NCBI GenBank assembly: GCA_903918755.1
Contig: CAIXFN010000017.1
Location: forward strand, 1 to 64,000
Reading direction: 5' to 3'
Length of the DNA: 64,000 nt
Source of the DNA: an uncultured Pedosphaera sp.
GTDB lineage: Bacteria; Verrucomicrobiota; Verrucomicrobiia; Limisphaerales; Pedosphaeraceae
The number at the start of each line of letters is the position of its first letter. The first letter of the stretch is position 1. The notes under the pieces are model-generated. The model had not been told where the DNA came from and searched no databases. It worked only from the letters and a program-made list of their open reading frames with translations. Positions 8,488-16,097 of this stretch are shown piece by piece. The position numbers were made by a program, and so were the translations under genes.

Positions 8488-9114
8488 TCACTTTCCCATC
8501 GGGCAGGGCTTCCCCTGACCACAGATCTTCCGGCGACGGATATGAATCGCAAGCGCCGCGAAACCAACGCTACTCAGCACGAGTGTGGAGGGCTCGGGCC
8601 CGTCAACTAACACCAATCCATTCGCACCAATCCCACCGGGACCGGTGAAGAGGAAAAAGGGCGGCGTCGATCCGCCACCTAAACCGGTCGTGAATTGACC
8701 AACCCCACTGATGCCGGCATGCGTCGGAAACTGATACCCCCCCACGCCACTAATTGCCGCTTCGAACGTTGGCGCGTTGCCATCCCACCCCTTGATGACG
8801 AAGAAGTCGGTTTCGCCCGTGGGGTGTTGGGCGATGGTCTGGGTGGCAGAGCTGATCGTGCCCGCGAAGGCATTCGCTGCCGGGGTGATAACGAATGCCG
8901 GGGTCGTCGAGGACTGAGCGGCAGCCGCCGTCGCCCCCAGGTACAAACCAAAGTGGTAATTGGATGCGGGGGAAATCTTACCGTGAACTTGTGTTCCCCA
9001 ATTGTTGGTTTCAACTACAGCGCCGGCAAAACTGACCGTGCCTTGGGCGCCGGACGGGCGCGGAACGGCGAGCAAACCCAATCCCAAAGTAATAACGAAA
9101 AGGAACTTTTTCAT
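8488..9114 (-). CDS. PEP-CTERM protein, paralogue 2
   Basis: Exported protein of 208 residues starting at the ATG at 9114, where the signal peptide MKKFLFVITLGLGLLAVPRP begins. The frame is open 30 bases further upstream, but that extension is not signal-like. The core matches the neighbours, with GTVSFAGAVVETN, KISPASNYHFGLYLGATA and TPPFFLFTGPGGIGANGL. It ends with GPEPSTLVLSSVGFAALAI and the basic IRRRK. Its first 80 or so bases are nearly identical to those of paralogue 3, which points to recent duplication or gene conversion. Confidence 0.88.
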   Translation of the reverse strand: MKKFLFVITLGLGLLAVPRPSGAQGTVSFAGAVVETNNWGTQVHGKISPASNYHFGLYLGATAAAAQSSTTPAFVITPAANAFAGTISSATQTIAQHPTGETDFFVIKGWDGNAPTFEAAISGVGGYQFPTHAGISGVGQFTTGLGGGSTPPFFLFTGPGGIGANGLVLVDGPEPSTLVLSSVGFAALAIHIRRRKICGQGKPCPMGK

Positions 9115-9174
9115 AATAATATATTCACACCACCAACTAAACAACCAACGGGACTTCGCTCATGACCTGATCGA

Positions 9175-9774
9175 TCAGGACTTCCTCGGCCCACCGATTT
9201 TCCTAAGTCGAACGTGCCATGCGCAGGCGGCGAAAGCCAAGCTACTCAGTACGAGTGCCGAAGGCTCGGGGATACTGTACAATACCAGGTCATTGGCGCC
9301 AATTCCGCCGGGACCGGTGAAGAGGAAGAAGGGCGGAGCGCTACCGCCGCCGAGCCCGGTCGTCATTTCACCAACATGACTCTCACCTCCATATTTATTC
9401 GAACCATCGGCAATGGCAGCTTCGAAGGAGCTCGGATTCCCGTCCCAGCCTTTGACGACGAAGAAGAGCGTTTCACCAGGAGAGTGGCCAAAAACCGTCT
9501 GGGTGGCGGCACTGATCTGACCAGGGAACGCGCTCGCAGTCGGGGTGATGACCAAGACCGGAGTGGTGGAGAGCTCGGCCGCAGTCGCAGTAGCGCCCAG
9601 GTACAAACCGAAGTGGTAATTGGATGAGGGGGAAATCAGGCCGTTGGCGCCCGTACTGATCCGGTTGGTGGTAACCACCGCGCCAGCAAAACTGACCGTG
9701 CCTTGAGCGCCGGCCGGGCGCGGAACGGCGAGCAAACCCAATCCCAAAGTAATAACGAAAAGGAACTTTTTCAT
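9175..9774 (-). CDS. PEP-CTERM protein, paralogue 3
   Basis: Exported protein of 199 residues with signal peptide MKKFLFVITLGLGLLAVPRP, identical over these 20 residues to paralogue 2. The core carries GTVSFAGAVVTTN, SPSSNYHFGLYLGATATAA, TLFFVVKGWDGNPSSFE and APPFFLFTGPGGIGAN. The tail IPEPSALVLSSLAFAACAW ends with HVRLRK, the PEP-CTERM arrangement of motif, hydrophobic segment and basic end. A conserved leader (TAATCAGGAGCAGTCA on the minus strand, 9790-9805) precedes the start. Confidence 0.88.
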   Translation of the reverse strand: MKKFLFVITLGLGLLAVPRPAGAQGTVSFAGAVVTTNRISTGANGLISPSSNYHFGLYLGATATAAELSTTPVLVITPTASAFPGQISAATQTVFGHSPGETLFFVVKGWDGNPSSFEAAIADGSNKYGGESHVGEMTTGLGGGSAPPFFLFTGPGGIGANDLVLYSIPEPSALVLSSLAFAACAWHVRLRKIGGPRKS

Positions 9775-9789
9775 ATTAAATAATGCGGT

Positions 9790-9805
9790 TGACTGCTCCT
9801 GATTA
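9790..9805 (-). promoter_or_regulatory. Shared leader element before PEP-CTERM paralogue 3
   Basis: On the minus strand TAATCAGGAGCAGTCA ends 15 bases before the start codon. The same AATCAGGAGCAGTCA appears before paralogue 4, and a weaker form (GAATCAGGAATCAG) before paralogue 1. The AGGAG inside it is too far from the ATG for a normal ribosome-binding site, so it may be a promoter or leader remnant inherited by duplication. Confidence 0.4.
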
Positions 9806-9957
9806 ATCTCAAAACTGTTCTCTTGCTCTCGCTCCCAGCCAGGTTCAACTTCGCACCATTATTCACGACTGAATTCAGCCGCAAGGCCCGCCCTTCGATC
9901 GACATCTACGACCAGATTAAAATCGATCCTCCGCCTTAATGCGTGAAGGCAATCCCT

Positions 9958-10572
9958 TCACGGCCTCATCGGGCGAAGCTTCCTTCCGCCGCTGGATTTC
10001 GCAGGACGGGCAAAAAAGGCAATGGCCGCGAGAGCAACGCCACCCAGCTGGAAGGCGGTGGGTTCTGGAACAGGAGTAAAAATCAACCCATTTGCGCCAA
10101 TCCCGCCGGGGCCGGTGAAGAGAAAAAAGGGCGGTGCGGAGCCGCCACCCAAGCCGGTCGTGATCTGTCCAACAGCGCTCACCCCAGAGATGAATGAAGT
10201 ACCGGTGCTCAACCCGATCTCATAGGAGGCCGCGCCTCCGTTCCAGCCCTTAATGACAAAGTAGTCAGTCTCGCCCGTGGGGTGGCCGCTGATCGTCTGG
10301 GTGGCGGAGCTAATCGTGCCCGGGAAGGCGTTGGCCGCCGGGGTAATCACGAACGCCGGGGTCGTGGAGGACTGTGCTCCAGCGGCGGTCGTGCCCAGAT
10401 ACAGCCCGAAAGTGAAGTCGGAAGCGGGGGAGATCTTGCCGGAAGGCTGGCCTCTCCAATCGTAGGTCATAACCACCGCCCCGGCAAAACTGACCGTGCC
10501 TTGGGCTTGGACCTGCCTCGGTGAAACCGCCAAGCCAAATGCCAGGCCGATTACCAAAATAGAGCTTCTCAT
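9958..10572 (-). CDS. PEP-CTERM protein, paralogue 4
   Basis: Exported protein of 204 residues from the ATG at 10572, giving signal peptide MRSSILVIGLAFGLAVSPRQ. The frame stays open for 56 codons further upstream, but that part is not signal-like and overlaps the conserved leader. The core holds GTVSFAGAVVMTYDWRG, KISPASDFTFGLYLGTTAA, DYFVIKGWNGGAASYE and APPFFLFTGPGGIGANGL. The C-terminus VPEPTAFQLGGVALAAIAF is a slightly degenerate PEP-CTERM, and the basic cluster is extended to about 15 residues with Arg and Lys. Confidence 0.86.
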   Translation of the reverse strand: MRSSILVIGLAFGLAVSPRQVQAQGTVSFAGAVVMTYDWRGQPSGKISPASDFTFGLYLGTTAAGAQSSTTPAFVITPAANAFPGTISSATQTISGHPTGETDYFVIKGWNGGAASYEIGLSTGTSFISGVSAVGQITTGLGGGSAPPFFLFTGPGGIGANGLIFTPVPEPTAFQLGGVALAAIAFFARPAKSSGGRKLRPMRP

Positions 10573-10587
10573 ATTGAAAACTCCCAC

Positions 10588-10604
10588 TGACTGCTCCTGA
10601 TTTA
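10588..10604 (-). promoter_or_regulatory. Shared leader element before PEP-CTERM paralogue 4
   Basis: Minus-strand TAAATCAGGAGCAGTCA ends 15 bases before the start codon, at the same distance as the copy before paralogue 3. Confidence 0.4.
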
Positions 10605-10760
10605 TCCCACTATTCTCCTCTGGCGGCGATTGCGGAACTCCTCCAAACTTGCACCTTAATCCCCGGCTGTCAAACCGAATAGAGCGGGAGTAGCCCGTTA
10701 GCATGAAGAACCAATATTTTAGACTATTCCAGTTGGCCAAAACGGCAAACTTGGCTCTTA

Positions 10761-10796
10761 AAAATCAAAAGGCCGTTTCCTTTTGGGAAACGGCCT
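10761..10796 (-). terminator. Rho-independent terminator after PEP-CTERM paralogue 5
   Basis: An 11-bp perfect stem AGGCCGTTTCC/GGAAACGGCCT (10770-10780 with 10786-10796) with a 5-base loop. On the minus strand it is followed by TTTTGATTTTT. It lies 30 bases past the stop of paralogue 5, so this gene is a separate transcript from paralogue 4. Confidence 0.9.
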
Positions 10797-10825
10797 GAAT
10801 GGAAGACTTTTAAGTCCCCGTCAGC

Positions 10826-11401
10826 TTACTTGCGACGGCGGAGGAACGCGAGGGCCGCGAGACCAGCGCCACCGAGGACGAAGGTCGAGGGCTCGGGAAC
10901 CGGGGTCAAAACCAGACCGTTGGCACCAATGCCACCGGCACCGGTGAACAGGAAGAAGGCGGGCGAGGAACCGCCGCCCAAACCGGTCGTGATCTGACCA
11001 ACACCGCTGATACCGGCATAGGAAGCACTGCCAGTGGAGATCGCGAATTCATAGGAACCCGCGCCACCGTTCCAACCCTTGATGACGAAGAAGTCGGTTT
11101 CGCCCGTGGGGTGACCGGCAATCGTCTGGGTGGCGGAGCTGATCGTGCCCGCGAAGGCATTGCCAGCAGGGGTGATGACCAACGCCGGGGTCGTGGAGGC
11201 CTGAGCAGCAGCCGCGGTAGCACCCAGGTACAGCCCGAAGGTGTAGTTGGAAGCAGGAGCGATCTTGCCAGTGACCGAGGTGGTCGTGTTGTTGGTGGTG
11301 ACATTGGCACCGCTGAAAACAACGGTACCTTGGGCACCAGCGTTCACAGCAGCAGCAACCACGGCAACGCCGATGGTGGAGCTAAGGATGAATTTTTTCA
11401 T
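10826..11401 (-). CDS. PEP-CTERM protein, paralogue 5
   Basis: Exported protein of 191 residues. The signal peptide is MKKFILSSTIGVAVVAAAVN with cleavage near AGAQG. The core includes GTVVFSGANVTTNNTTTSV, KIAPASNYTFGLYLGATAA, DFFVIKGWNGGAGSYE and SPAFFLFTGAGGIGANGL. The tail VPEPSTFVLGGAGLAALAF followed by LRRRK is a textbook PEP-CTERM. It is the most diverged of the five in its signal peptide and is the only one with its own strong terminator. The role is unknown; family members are usually exported surface or matrix proteins. Confidence 0.9.
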   Translation of the reverse strand: MKKFILSSTIGVAVVAAAVNAGAQGTVVFSGANVTTNNTTTSVTGKIAPASNYTFGLYLGATAAAAQASTTPALVITPAGNAFAGTISSATQTIAGHPTGETDFFVIKGWNGGAGSYEFAISTGSASYAGISGVGQITTGLGGGSSPAFFLFTGAGGIGANGLVLTPVPEPSTFVLGGAGLAALAFLRRRK

Positions 11402-11454
11402 TTGTGGATTAGGATCTTAACTTTGTAGGTTTATTGGTTTGTCTTCCTTAAAGA

Positions 11455-12165
11455 TTATTGAACCGTGAAGGAGGGCTTCCAGGAACCAGTGACGGTGCTG
11501 TTCAACAGGAACCCTTGGCCAACCTTGGGGATAACCGAGGCGGGATTGTTGTTCGAATCATACCAGCCAGCCACCGGGGCCACCGAGGTGTCATAATAGG
11601 TGATGGCGTTGTCGTAGCTCTGGGCCGTCGTGTTAAACGTAAACACCGCCAAGCCAGGGATGGCAGGCAGGGTGTAGGTGCTGTTCGTGGTCAAGTCCGC
11701 AGAGAGGGGGACCGTGAGACCCACGAAGCTGTAACCAATGCCGATCGGAACAGTGTTGGTGGCCTGGGAGACCGTGCCGATAAAGGTCACGTTCGTGGCC
11801 GCAGGGCTGTTCACGAAGAAGCTCTCGCCCAAGGAGAGCGTGGTGGTGCTGGGGTTGTTGTTGGAATCATACCAACCAGCGGCCGGGGCAACGTCCGTGT
11901 TGTACCAGGTGTCCGCGTTACCAAGGCTCTGGCTCGCAGCATTCCATTTGAACACAGCCACACCCGAGGGGAAGCTGGCGCCCATGACCGTGGCGATGCT
12001 GTTGTTGGTGCCGCTCAGCTGAGCCGTCACCAAGGTGTACCCGGAAACGAGGGGCACATTGACGTAACCAACGACATTCAACGAATAAACGTTGGATTGC
12101 GCCATGGAGGAGAGCGCGCCTACTGCCACGAGGGCAGCCGTAAGGACTAATGCTTTTGTTCTCAT
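11455..12165 (-). CDS. Verrucomicrobial secreted protein with two similar halves
   Basis: Secreted protein of 236 residues. A signal peptide ends near SSMAQ and is followed by SNVYSLNVVGYVNVPL, an N-terminal motif common in secreted verrucomicrobial proteins. Two halves resemble each other: VFKWNAASQSLGNADTWYN with DVAPAAGWYDSNNNP, and VFTFNTTAQSYDNAITYYD with SVAPVAGWYDSNNNP, each followed by a GESFFVNS or GQGFLLNS stretch. The family function is unknown. It has no PEP-CTERM, unlike the genes downstream of it, and is probably its own transcript or the head of this minus-strand cluster. Confidence 0.75.
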   Translation of the reverse strand: MRTKALVLTAALVAVGALSSMAQSNVYSLNVVGYVNVPLVSGYTLVTAQLSGTNNSIATVMGASFPSGVAVFKWNAASQSLGNADTWYNTDVAPAAGWYDSNNNPSTTTLSLGESFFVNSPAATNVTFIGTVSQATNTVPIGIGYSFVGLTVPLSADLTTNSTYTLPAIPGLAVFTFNTTAQSYDNAITYYDTSVAPVAGWYDSNNNPASVIPKVGQGFLLNSTVTGSWKPSFTVQ

Positions 12166-12639
12166 ATTTATTTTTGTTATTTAATTCCGCGTGTGCAGAC
12201 AGATTCTCAGATTCAAGACCCAACGTCAATAGTTTTTTTGAGTTTTTTTGAACATTCCCGCAACCCCGATGTTGGGGACTTGGCGGACCCTGCCCCCACC
12301 CCATTCCTCCCCAACGATAATGACGCAAGTCATTAGCTATTAATATTTTGTGAATATTTGGAGAGATTTTGCAGGAACCGAATTGCCCCGCCGGCCCATC
12401 CTCCCGGGATGGTCAGGATGCTGGCGGACGCAACTGACGGACGCCCCGGGCGAAAGCCCCGCCCCACCGCGCGCGGAAGCATGCGACGCCACCGCCCCCC
12501 TCCCCACCGCCGTCCCTTTACCGGTTAAATTTCACCCGGAACAGCCCCCTCCTCCACGCGCGCCAAGCAGATCCTTGCCCGAATCTTGCCCTGGGCCGAT
12601 TCTGCCGGGATCACGGAAAGCGACTGCCCCCGCAAAATT

Positions 12640-12688
12640 TTTACACTTGCTTAACAATTCCCCGGGTTCAGCTCACCACCGCTTTACA
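12640..12688 (+). promoter_or_regulatory. Triple-hexamer regulatory site A
   Basis: TTTACA at 12640-12645, 5 bp, TTAACA at 12651-12656, 26 bp, TTTACA at 12683-12688; an ATG follows at 12717. The same spacing is found at 14626-14674 and 17283-17331. Direct repeats one helical turn apart are the usual binding mode of OmpR/PhoB-type response regulators, so this is a candidate operator. Confidence 0.6.
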
Positions 12689-12716
12689 AACGGCGCGTCT
12701 ATTGAGACTTAACGAC

Positions 12717-12902
12717 ATGCAAGAATTGCACCATGCCTGGCGTACCGAAACCGCCACAATGGCGGTCCCGGGTGCACTGGCCCCGAGCGGCGGATTATTA
12801 TCGTGTCTGGCTCCGCGGATTTTCCCATGGCACTCCAAAACCTGCTTCCTTGGCTGCAGCTCCTGCCGACTCCGGACCATTGCAGGGGCACTCCATCCAT
12901 AA
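12717..12902 (+). CDS. Possible short leader ORF or gene remnant upstream of the YHYH gene
   Basis: A 61-codon frame starting MQELHHAWRTETATMAVPG, in the same frame as the YHYH-PEBP gene and ending with TAA 10 bp before it. It has no recognisable domain or signal peptide. It is listed only because its ATG falls at nearly the same distance from regulatory site A as the start codons of the PQQ-propeller and multicopper oxidase genes do from sites B and C. It could be an untranslated leader, a regulatory peptide or the stub of a displaced gene. Confidence 0.25.
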   Translation: MQELHHAWRTETATMAVPGALAPSGGLLSCLAPRIFPWHSKTCFLGCSSCRLRTIAGALHP

Positions 12903-12911
12903 CCTCAAATC

Positions 12912-14612
12912 ATGAGCAATCGAATAGTCCACACTCCCCGATCCTCCCCCGCCGGCCGGGGGCTGACCCTGGCCGCTCTCTTGGTCCTGGCATTTGGCCA
13001 CCCTGCCTCGGCCCATGATCTCGGAACTGGCGCGGAACATCCGCATTACCGGATTGCCAGCCAGCCGCCCCTCCAACCCGGAACCCGCTGGCTGGTGGCG
13101 CAATCAACCACCTCTCCAACGATAGCCGGACGGCGGAGCGCGACCAACTCCCCGGGCCAACCGTCTCAGGCAATCCCTTTTGCCGCGTTTGCCCCGCGCG
13201 TGCGGACCCATTGGGATCAGGATTTCCTCTACGTGGAGGACAATGGCCTGCCCGCCCATGCGCTGATGGTGGGAATCACCGCATGGCAACAACAAGTCCC
13301 GTTGCCCCAGCCCTACTTTGGGGCCAACGCCTGGCGACTCCCCTTGCACCCCACTCCCGCCGCCGCTCCCCGATCCATCCGCAACCAATTCCTGCGCGGG
13401 GCCATCGCGATCGCCGTCAACGGCATCCCGATTTTTAATCCGCAGAACAACCGCGGCGAGCTTTCCCTGGAAATCGGGGAACTGGATGAATATGGGGGGC
13501 ATTGCGGGCGGGCGGACGACTACCATTACCACGCCGCTCCCCTGCACTTGCAGCCGATCATCGGCCGGGCGCTGCCCATCGCCTATGCGCTGGATGGTTA
13601 CCCGATCCATGGCCTGACTGAGCCCGATGGCTCGTCGCCAGCGCAACTGGACGCTTTCCAGGGGCACACCACCCCCCAACTCGGATACCACTACCACGCC
13701 GCGACCAAATATCCGTATGTGAACGGCGGTTTTCATGGCGAAGTGGTGGAACGGGATGGCCAGGTAGACCCGCAACCCCGGGCCCAGCCAGTGCGCCCAG
13801 CCCTCACCCCGTTGCGCGCCGCCCGGATCACGGGCTTCACCGCCGCCCCGGACAGCCAATCCTTCGACTTACAATACCTGGTCAACCATCGCACCGCCGC
13901 CATTCATTATGCCACGAGTGGATCCGGCGATTGGCAATTCCAATTCCTCAGCCCGGAGGGCGCCACCCGCACGGCAACCTATCGTACCGGTGATGCCCGC
14001 GGGTTGCGGCGCGGCGCCTTGGGCCCGGAGAGCCCGGCTCCCGGGGAACGCACCGGTCCCGCCGATCGCGACCAGCAAACGGCGCGCGCTCCAGTTGAGC
14101 CGGCACGCGCACCCGATATTCTCCCGAAAAGCAACGGCACCCTGCGACTGCTCAGCCCGGTCGTCGTCAATAATGGCCCTTTGCCCGTTGATTTTACCGG
14201 GGACAGTTCCAGCGCCACCCTGCCGCTGAGTTGGACCGGGGCTCCGACGGGCACCCGAAGCTATGTCTTGATCATGCATCACTTGGATCCCGCGGGCGTC
14301 ATCAAGTGGTATTGGACACTCTATAATATCCCGGCCGCGGTGCACGAACTGCCCCGCAACACCACCGGCCTTGGCACGTTGGGCAACAACAGCGTCAATG
14401 ACCGGATCGGCTATGCGCCCCCGCACTCGAAAGGGCCTGGTCCCAAAACCTATATTTTGACGCTCTATGCCCTCTCGGCACCGCTGGACATCACCGTCAA
14501 TCCCGCGCGGGTAAACCGCGGAGTTCTGCTGGCAGCCATGCAGGGTTTGGTGCTGGAACAGGCGGAACTCCGCGTGATTCATGATCGGACGGGCACAGCC
14601 CCCGGCCATTGA
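12912..14612 (+). CDS. YHYH-domain protein fused to a PEBP (YbhB/YbcL-like) domain
   Basis: Exported protein of 566 residues with signal peptide to about residue 35 (AFGHPASA). Residues 60-300 form a YHYH domain. The signature appears as DDYHYHAAPLHLQ near residue 200 and again as GYHYHAATKYPYVNGGFHG near residue 260, with DGYPIHG between them. The middle (300-390) is Arg/Pro rich. Residues 400-566 match the phosphatidylethanolamine-binding (Raf kinase inhibitor-like) family: LSWTGAPTGTRSYVLIMHH, WYWTLYNIPA, NDRIGYAPPHSKGPGPKTY and TLYALSAPLDI. Neither domain has an assigned reaction here. The His-rich YHYH sites suggest metal binding (inference). It lies downstream of regulatory site A. Confidence 0.82.
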   Translation: MSNRIVHTPRSSPAGRGLTLAALLVLAFGHPASAHDLGTGAEHPHYRIASQPPLQPGTRWLVAQSTTSPTIAGRRSATNSPGQPSQAIPFAAFAPRVRTHWDQDFLYVEDNGLPAHALMVGITAWQQQVPLPQPYFGANAWRLPLHPTPAAAPRSIRNQFLRGAIAIAVNGIPIFNPQNNRGELSLEIGELDEYGGHCGRADDYHYHAAPLHLQPIIGRALPIAYALDGYPIHGLTEPDGSSPAQLDAFQGHTTPQLGYHYHAATKYPYVNGGFHGEVVERDGQVDPQPRAQPVRPALTPLRAARITGFTAAPDSQSFDLQYLVNHRTAAIHYATSGSGDWQFQFLSPEGATRTATYRTGDARGLRRGALGPESPAPGERTGPADRDQQTARAPVEPARAPDILPKSNGTLRLLSPVVVNNGPLPVDFTGDSSSATLPLSWTGAPTGTRSYVLIMHHLDPAGVIKWYWTLYNIPAAVHELPRNTTGLGTLGNNSVNDRIGYAPPHSKGPGPKTYILTLYALSAPLDITVNPARVNRGVLLAAMQGLVLEQAELRVIHDRTGTAPGH

Positions 14613-14625
14613 ACTCCGGCCAACT

Positions 14626-14674
14626 TTTACACGTGCTTAACAATTCTCCCGGCCAGGCACACCACAACTTAACA
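14626..14674 (+). promoter_or_regulatory. Triple-hexamer regulatory site B
   Basis: TTTACA at 14626-14631, 5 bp, TTAACA at 14637-14642, 26 bp, TTAACA at 14669-14674, then 29 bp to the ATG at 14704. The whole segment from about 14620 to 14706 is visibly similar to 12634-12719, including a shared gcgtctatt and aacgacATG. Confidence 0.65.
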
Positions 14675-14703
14675 AAGGCAGCGTCTATTAATGACGTAAC
14701 GAC

Positions 14704-16041
14704 ATGAAACCCACGCTCCATATTATACGCGCCGGAATCCTCGGACTGGCAGTCACGGGCCAACTCGCCGCCGGGGCGGCGGATTGGGCGCAGTTCCGGG
14801 GCCCCAACGGTTCGGGGATCGCCGCGACGGACGCCGCCCCCCCAATCACCTGGAGTGCCAAGGAGAACCTGCAATGGCGCCTCGCCCTCCCGGGCCCGGG
14901 CTCTTCCAGCCCTATTGTGGTGGGCGATCGCGTATTTCTGACCTGCTACACCGGCTACGGGGCCGGCCCGGGTGGCGGACTGGATCAACTCCAACGCCAC
15001 CTGCTGGCGGTTGACCGCCGCACCGGCAAGTTGCTCTGGGATCAGGCCATCGCCGCCACCCTCCCGGAGGACACCTATAGCGGGTATCTCACGGAGCACG
15101 GCTACGCCAGCAGCACACCGGTCTCGGACGGGGAGCGGATTTACGTGTTTTTTGGCAAATCCGGAGCCCTGGCGTTTGATTGGAACGGCCGCCAACTCTG
15201 GCAGGTCAATCTCGGGCAAATGTCCAGCAACCGCCGCTGGGGTTCGGGCGCCAGCCCGATTCTGGATCAGGACAAGCTCATCGTGAATGCCGCGGATGAG
15301 AGTCGTTCGGTGCGGGCGCTGGACAAATTGACCGGCAAGGAACTCTGGAAAGCGGAGGCGAACAGCCTGGAACTTTGCTTTGGCACCCCCATCGTCGCCG
15401 CCGGACCGGCCGGCCGGCACGATCTGGTTCTGGCCGTGCCGGGCGAACTTTGGGGCCTGAATCCCGACACCGGCAAACTGCGGTGGTTCGCGGAAACGGG
15501 CATCGATGGCAACGTTTCACCGACGGTGGTCACCGCTGATGGCGTGATCTTCAGCACGGGTGGTTTCCCCCGGATGGGAACGGTCGCGGTCCGGGCCGGC
15601 GGCAAGGGCGACGTTTCCACCACGAACCTGGTGTGGACGAGCCAGACTGCCTCGTATGTGCCCTCCCCCGTGGTCTCCGCCGGGCGGGTATTTGTGGTCA
15701 GCGATCAAGGTTTCGCCAGTTGTCTGGATGCGCGGACCGGCGAATCCCTTTACAAAGAGCGTTTGCCTGGCGCCAGCGGTGGCGGCATGGGCGGCAAGCC
15801 CTTCTACGCCTCCCCGGTGCTCGCCCAGGACCGTCTTTACGCCGTCAGCCGTCGGAATGGCGTGTTTGTGATCGGCACCGGCGCCGGCTTCAAGCTGCTC
15901 GCCCAAAACCAACTGGCCGGCGACAATTCCGACTTTAACGGCACTCCGGCGATCGTCGGCCGACAACTCTTCCTGCGCTCGAATGCGGCCCTTTATTGCC
16001 TGGAGGCAAAGGCGAATGGCGGCGCAGGTGAATCCCGGTAA
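14704..16041 (+). CDS. PQQ-like beta-propeller protein
   Basis: Exported protein of 445 residues with a signal peptide ending near AAGAA. It begins with DWAQFRGPNGSGIA, typical of the planctomycete/verrucomicrobial PQQ-like repeat (BamB-like) family. Propeller blades are marked by repeats such as VDRRTGKLLWDQ, LDKLTGKELWKAE, LNPDTGKLRWFAE and LDARTGESLYKE. No residues identify a quinone-binding dehydrogenase, so a binding or scaffold role in the periplasm is more likely than catalysis. It lies directly behind regulatory site B. The EF-hand protein follows after 56 bp, probably on the same transcript. Confidence 0.87.
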   Translation: MKPTLHIIRAGILGLAVTGQLAAGAADWAQFRGPNGSGIAATDAAPPITWSAKENLQWRLALPGPGSSSPIVVGDRVFLTCYTGYGAGPGGGLDQLQRHLLAVDRRTGKLLWDQAIAATLPEDTYSGYLTEHGYASSTPVSDGERIYVFFGKSGALAFDWNGRQLWQVNLGQMSSNRRWGSGASPILDQDKLIVNAADESRSVRALDKLTGKELWKAEANSLELCFGTPIVAAGPAGRHDLVLAVPGELWGLNPDTGKLRWFAETGIDGNVSPTVVTADGVIFSTGGFPRMGTVAVRAGGKGDVSTTNLVWTSQTASYVPSPVVSAGRVFVVSDQGFASCLDARTGESLYKERLPGASGGGMGGKPFYASPVLAQDRLYAVSRRNGVFVIGTGAGFKLLAQNQLAGDNSDFNGTPAIVGRQLFLRSNAALYCLEAKANGGAGESR

Positions 16042-16097
16042 AACACGTCAAACAATTTAGCAATCACTCGGTCAATCACGCAAAAAATCAAAACAAC

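Larger units (their letters stand above)
12166..12911. other. Long intergenic region, 746 bp
   Basis: It contains the presumed promoter of the minus-strand secreted protein near 12166-12350 and, at 12640-12688, the first copy of the triple-hexamer regulatory architecture. A short plus-strand open frame at 12717-12902 is listed separately. Between 12370 and 12630 nothing was recognised. Confidence 0.5.

Noticed and set aside
12683-12717. Third hexamer as a -35 box giving leaderless transcripts
   Set aside because: The distance to ATG would fit (+1 near the A), but no -10 box is present in any of the three sites, and site C has a G-rich ribosome-binding-like sequence before its ATG.
14704-16041. 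True PQQ-dependent dehydrogenase
   Set aside because: Only propeller repeats are seen; the cofactor-binding Cys-Cys and acidic residues of the dehydrogenases were not found, and 445 residues is short.
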